Positions 21,385-23,431 of a stretch of 23,431 bases of DNA are shown here, piece by piece (positions within the stretch are counted from its first letter, which is position 1; the number at the start of each line of letters is the position of its first letter). This DNA is from Euglena gracilis (taxonomy: Eukaryota > Euglenozoa > Euglenophyceae > Euglenales > Euglenaceae). Below the pieces are notes generated by a model, which was not told where the DNA came from, searched no databases, and saw only the letters and a list, made by a program, of their open reading frames with translations. Made by a program: the position numbers and the translations under genes. The stretch is taken from NCBI GenBank assembly GCA_900893395.1, contig CAAHFI010642012.1, forward strand, positions 1-23,431, written 5' to 3'.

Positions 21385-23431
21385 GGTTCCCATTATGTTC
21401 CAGGGATAGGTATTCCAGTGTGCCGGCCGGATTAGTGCCTACGGGTGTGAAAAACATGGATGTAAGCAAATTCTGGATGGGTGCTCTGGGACCCAAATGT
21501 GAGTACCACTAGGTCAGCCCACCTGGGCCCAAGGTATAGGGTCATATGGGCTCAAACTGGAAACCGATTGGGGTTCCCATTATGTTCCCAGGGATAGGTA
21601 TTCCAGTGTGCCGGCCGGATTAGTGCCTACGGGTGTGAAAAACATGCGGATGTCATATAACTTGCAAATTTTGAAAGAATCTGGATGGGTGCTCTGGGAC
21701 CCCAAATGTGAGTACCACTAGGTCAGCCCACCTGGGCCCAAGGTATAGGGTCATATGGGCCTCAAACTGGAAACCGATTGGGGGTTCCCATTATGATAGG
21801 AGTGTGCCGGGGCCTACGGGTTGTGAAAAACATGCGGATGTCATATAACTTGCAAATTTTGAAAGAATCTGGATGGGTGCTCTGGGACCCAAATGTGAGT
21901 ACCACTAGGTCAGCCCACCTGGGCCCAAGGTATAGGGTCATATGGGCCTCAAACTGGAAACCGATTGGGGGTTCCCATTATGTTCCCAGGGATAGGTATT
22001 CCAGTGTGCCGGCCGGATTAGTGCCTACGGGTGTGAAAAACATGCGGATGTCATATAACTTGCAAATTTTGAAAGAATCTGGATGGGTGCTCTGGGACCC
22101 CAAATGTGAGTACCACTAGGTCAGCCACCTGGGCCCAAGGTATAGGGTCATATGGGCCTCAAACTGGAAACCGATTGGGGGTTCCCATTATGTTCCCAGG
22201 GATAGGTATTCCAGTGTGCCGGCCGGATTAGTGCCTACGGGTGTGAAAACATGCGGATGTCATATAACTTGCAAATTTTGAAAGAATCTGGATGGGTGCT
22301 CTGGGACCCCAAATGTGAGTCGGAGGTATAGGGTCATATGGGGCTCAAACTGGAAACCGGGGTTCCATTATGTTCCCAGGGATAGGTATTCCAGTGTGCC
22401 GGCCGGATTAGTGCCTACGGGTGTGAAAAACATGCGGATGTCATATAACTTGCAAATTTTGAAAGAATCTGGATGGGTGCTCTGGGACCCAAATGTGAGT
22501 ACCACTAGGTCAGCCCACCTGGGCCCAAGGTATAGGGTCATATGGGCTCAAACTGGAAACCGATTGGGGGTTCCCATTATGTTCCCAGGGATAGGTATTC
22601 CAGTGTGCCGGGCCATTAGTGCCTACGGGTGTGAAAACATGCGGATGTCATATAACTTGCAGAATGGATGGGTGCTCTGGGACCCCAATGTGAGTACCAC
22701 TAGGTCAGCCCACCTGGGCCAAGGTATAGGGTCATATGGGCTCAAACTGGAAACGATTGGGGGTTCCCATTATGTTCCCAGGGATAGGTATTCCAGTGTG
22801 CGGCCGGATTAGTGCCTACGGGTGTGAAAAACATGCGGATGTCATAACTGCAAATTTTGAAAGAATCTGGATGGGTGCTCTGGGACCCAAATGTGAGTAC
22901 CACTAGGTCAGCCCACCTGGGCCCAAGGTATAGGGTCATATGGGCCTCAAACTGGAACGATTGGGGTTCCCATTATGTTCCCAGGGATAGGTATTCCAGT
23001 GTCGGCCGGATTAGTGCCTACGGTGTGAAAAACATGCGGATGTCATATAACTTGCAAATTTGAAAGATCTGGATGGGTGCTCTGGGAATGTGAGTACTAG
23101 GTCAGCCCACCTGGGCCCAAGGTATAGGGTCATATGGGCTGGAAACCGATTGGGGGTTCCCATTATGTTCCCAGGGATAGGTATTCCAGTGTGCCGGCCG
23201 GATTAGTGCCTACGGGTGTGAAAACATGCGGATGTCATATAACTTGCAAATTTTGAAGAATCTGGATGGGTGCTCTGGGACCCCAAATGTGAGTACCACA
23301 TAGGTCAGCCCACCTGGGCCCAAGGTATATAGGGTCATATGGGCCTCAAACTGGAAACCGATTGGGGGTTCCCATTATGTTCCAGGGATAGGTATTCCAG
23401 TGTGCCGGCCGGATTAGTGTACGGGTGTGAA
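21385..23431. repeat. Right end block: degraded satellite units, last one partial
   Basis: Units start at 21385, 21572, 21783, 21970, 22180, 22361, 22569, 22762, 22965, 23155 and 23367, with lengths 187, 211, 187, 210, 181, 208, 193, 203, 190 and 212, then a 65-bp partial unit. Several units have clustered losses of 15-30 bp, near 21457-21475, 21795-21826, 22318-22326, 22660-22667 and 23087-23096. Small losses are dispersed between them. Two-base insertions also appear (GGTATATAGGG near 23326). All sequence is still recognisably the same monomer in the same orientation. The 113- and 165-codon open frames in this block are frame-shifted readings of satellite copies, not genes. Confidence 0.92.

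Larger units (their letters stand above)
1..23431. repeat. 210-bp satellite DNA array filling the whole window
   Basis: Every part of the window is a copy of the same 210-bp unit in the same orientation. Landmarks recur once per unit: GGTTCCCATTATG, then CCGGCCGG, AACATGCGGATGTC, CTGGATGGGTGCTCTGGG, GTGAGTACCACTAGG, TGGGCCCAAGG and CATATGGG. I count about 112 units and a 65-bp partial at the right edge. The monomer has 106 G+C of 210 (50.5%): 53 A, 51 T, 45 C and 61 G. No inverted units, higher-order structure in the core, interspersed transposons or unique DNA were seen. Tandem arrays of this size and purity are typical of eukaryotic centromeric, pericentromeric or subtelomeric heterochromatin; that location is inference. 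I do not recognise the monomer as a named family. Since the array touches both edges, its full size is unknown. Confidence 0.97.

Noticed and set aside
22315-22812. Longest open frame in the window, 165 codons
   Set aside because: It runs through three damaged satellite copies and repeats the same peptide pieces in changing frames. No domain is visible, and indels explain its length.

Overview
The whole 23.4 kb window is one head-to-tail tandem array of a single satellite DNA monomer of 210 bp. I can trace about 112 monomers plus a 65-bp partial one, all in the same orientation. No unique sequence, protein-coding gene, RNA gene, transposon or CRISPR array is visible, and neither edge of the array lies inside the window. 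This kind of array points to eukaryotic constitutive heterochromatin (centromeric, pericentromeric or subtelomeric). The monomer is about 50% GC and poor in CpG (5 counted, about 13 expected), which suggests a genome with cytosine methylation. I do not recognise the monomer and cannot name the species.

Layout, with unit phase set at the GGTTCCCATTATG landmark. (1) Positions 1-1875 hold nine slightly imperfect units of 204-210 bp. They differ from the core almost only by one-base insertions and deletions in short homopolymers. (2) Positions 1876-18464 hold 79 consecutive units with strict 210-bp spacing. By eye they are identical, except that the last lacks one G of its terminal G-run. (3) Positions 18465-21384 hold fourteen near-perfect units of 207-210 bp with scattered one- or two-base indels and one recurrent T-to-C change. 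(4) Positions 21385-23431 hold ten increasingly degraded units (181-212 bp) plus a partial unit at the end.

Two explanations fit the perfect core with imperfect ends. One is biological: a recently amplified or homogenised centre with older edges. The other is technical: a contig whose core was well polished, or built by the assembler from a repeat, while its ends carry raw long-read errors. The nearly pure indel spectrum and the worsening towards the right end favour a large technical part. Each monomer has stop codons in all six frames, so the short open frames in the array are by-products of the repeat and are not annotated as genes. No new biological system is supported beyond this satellite family.
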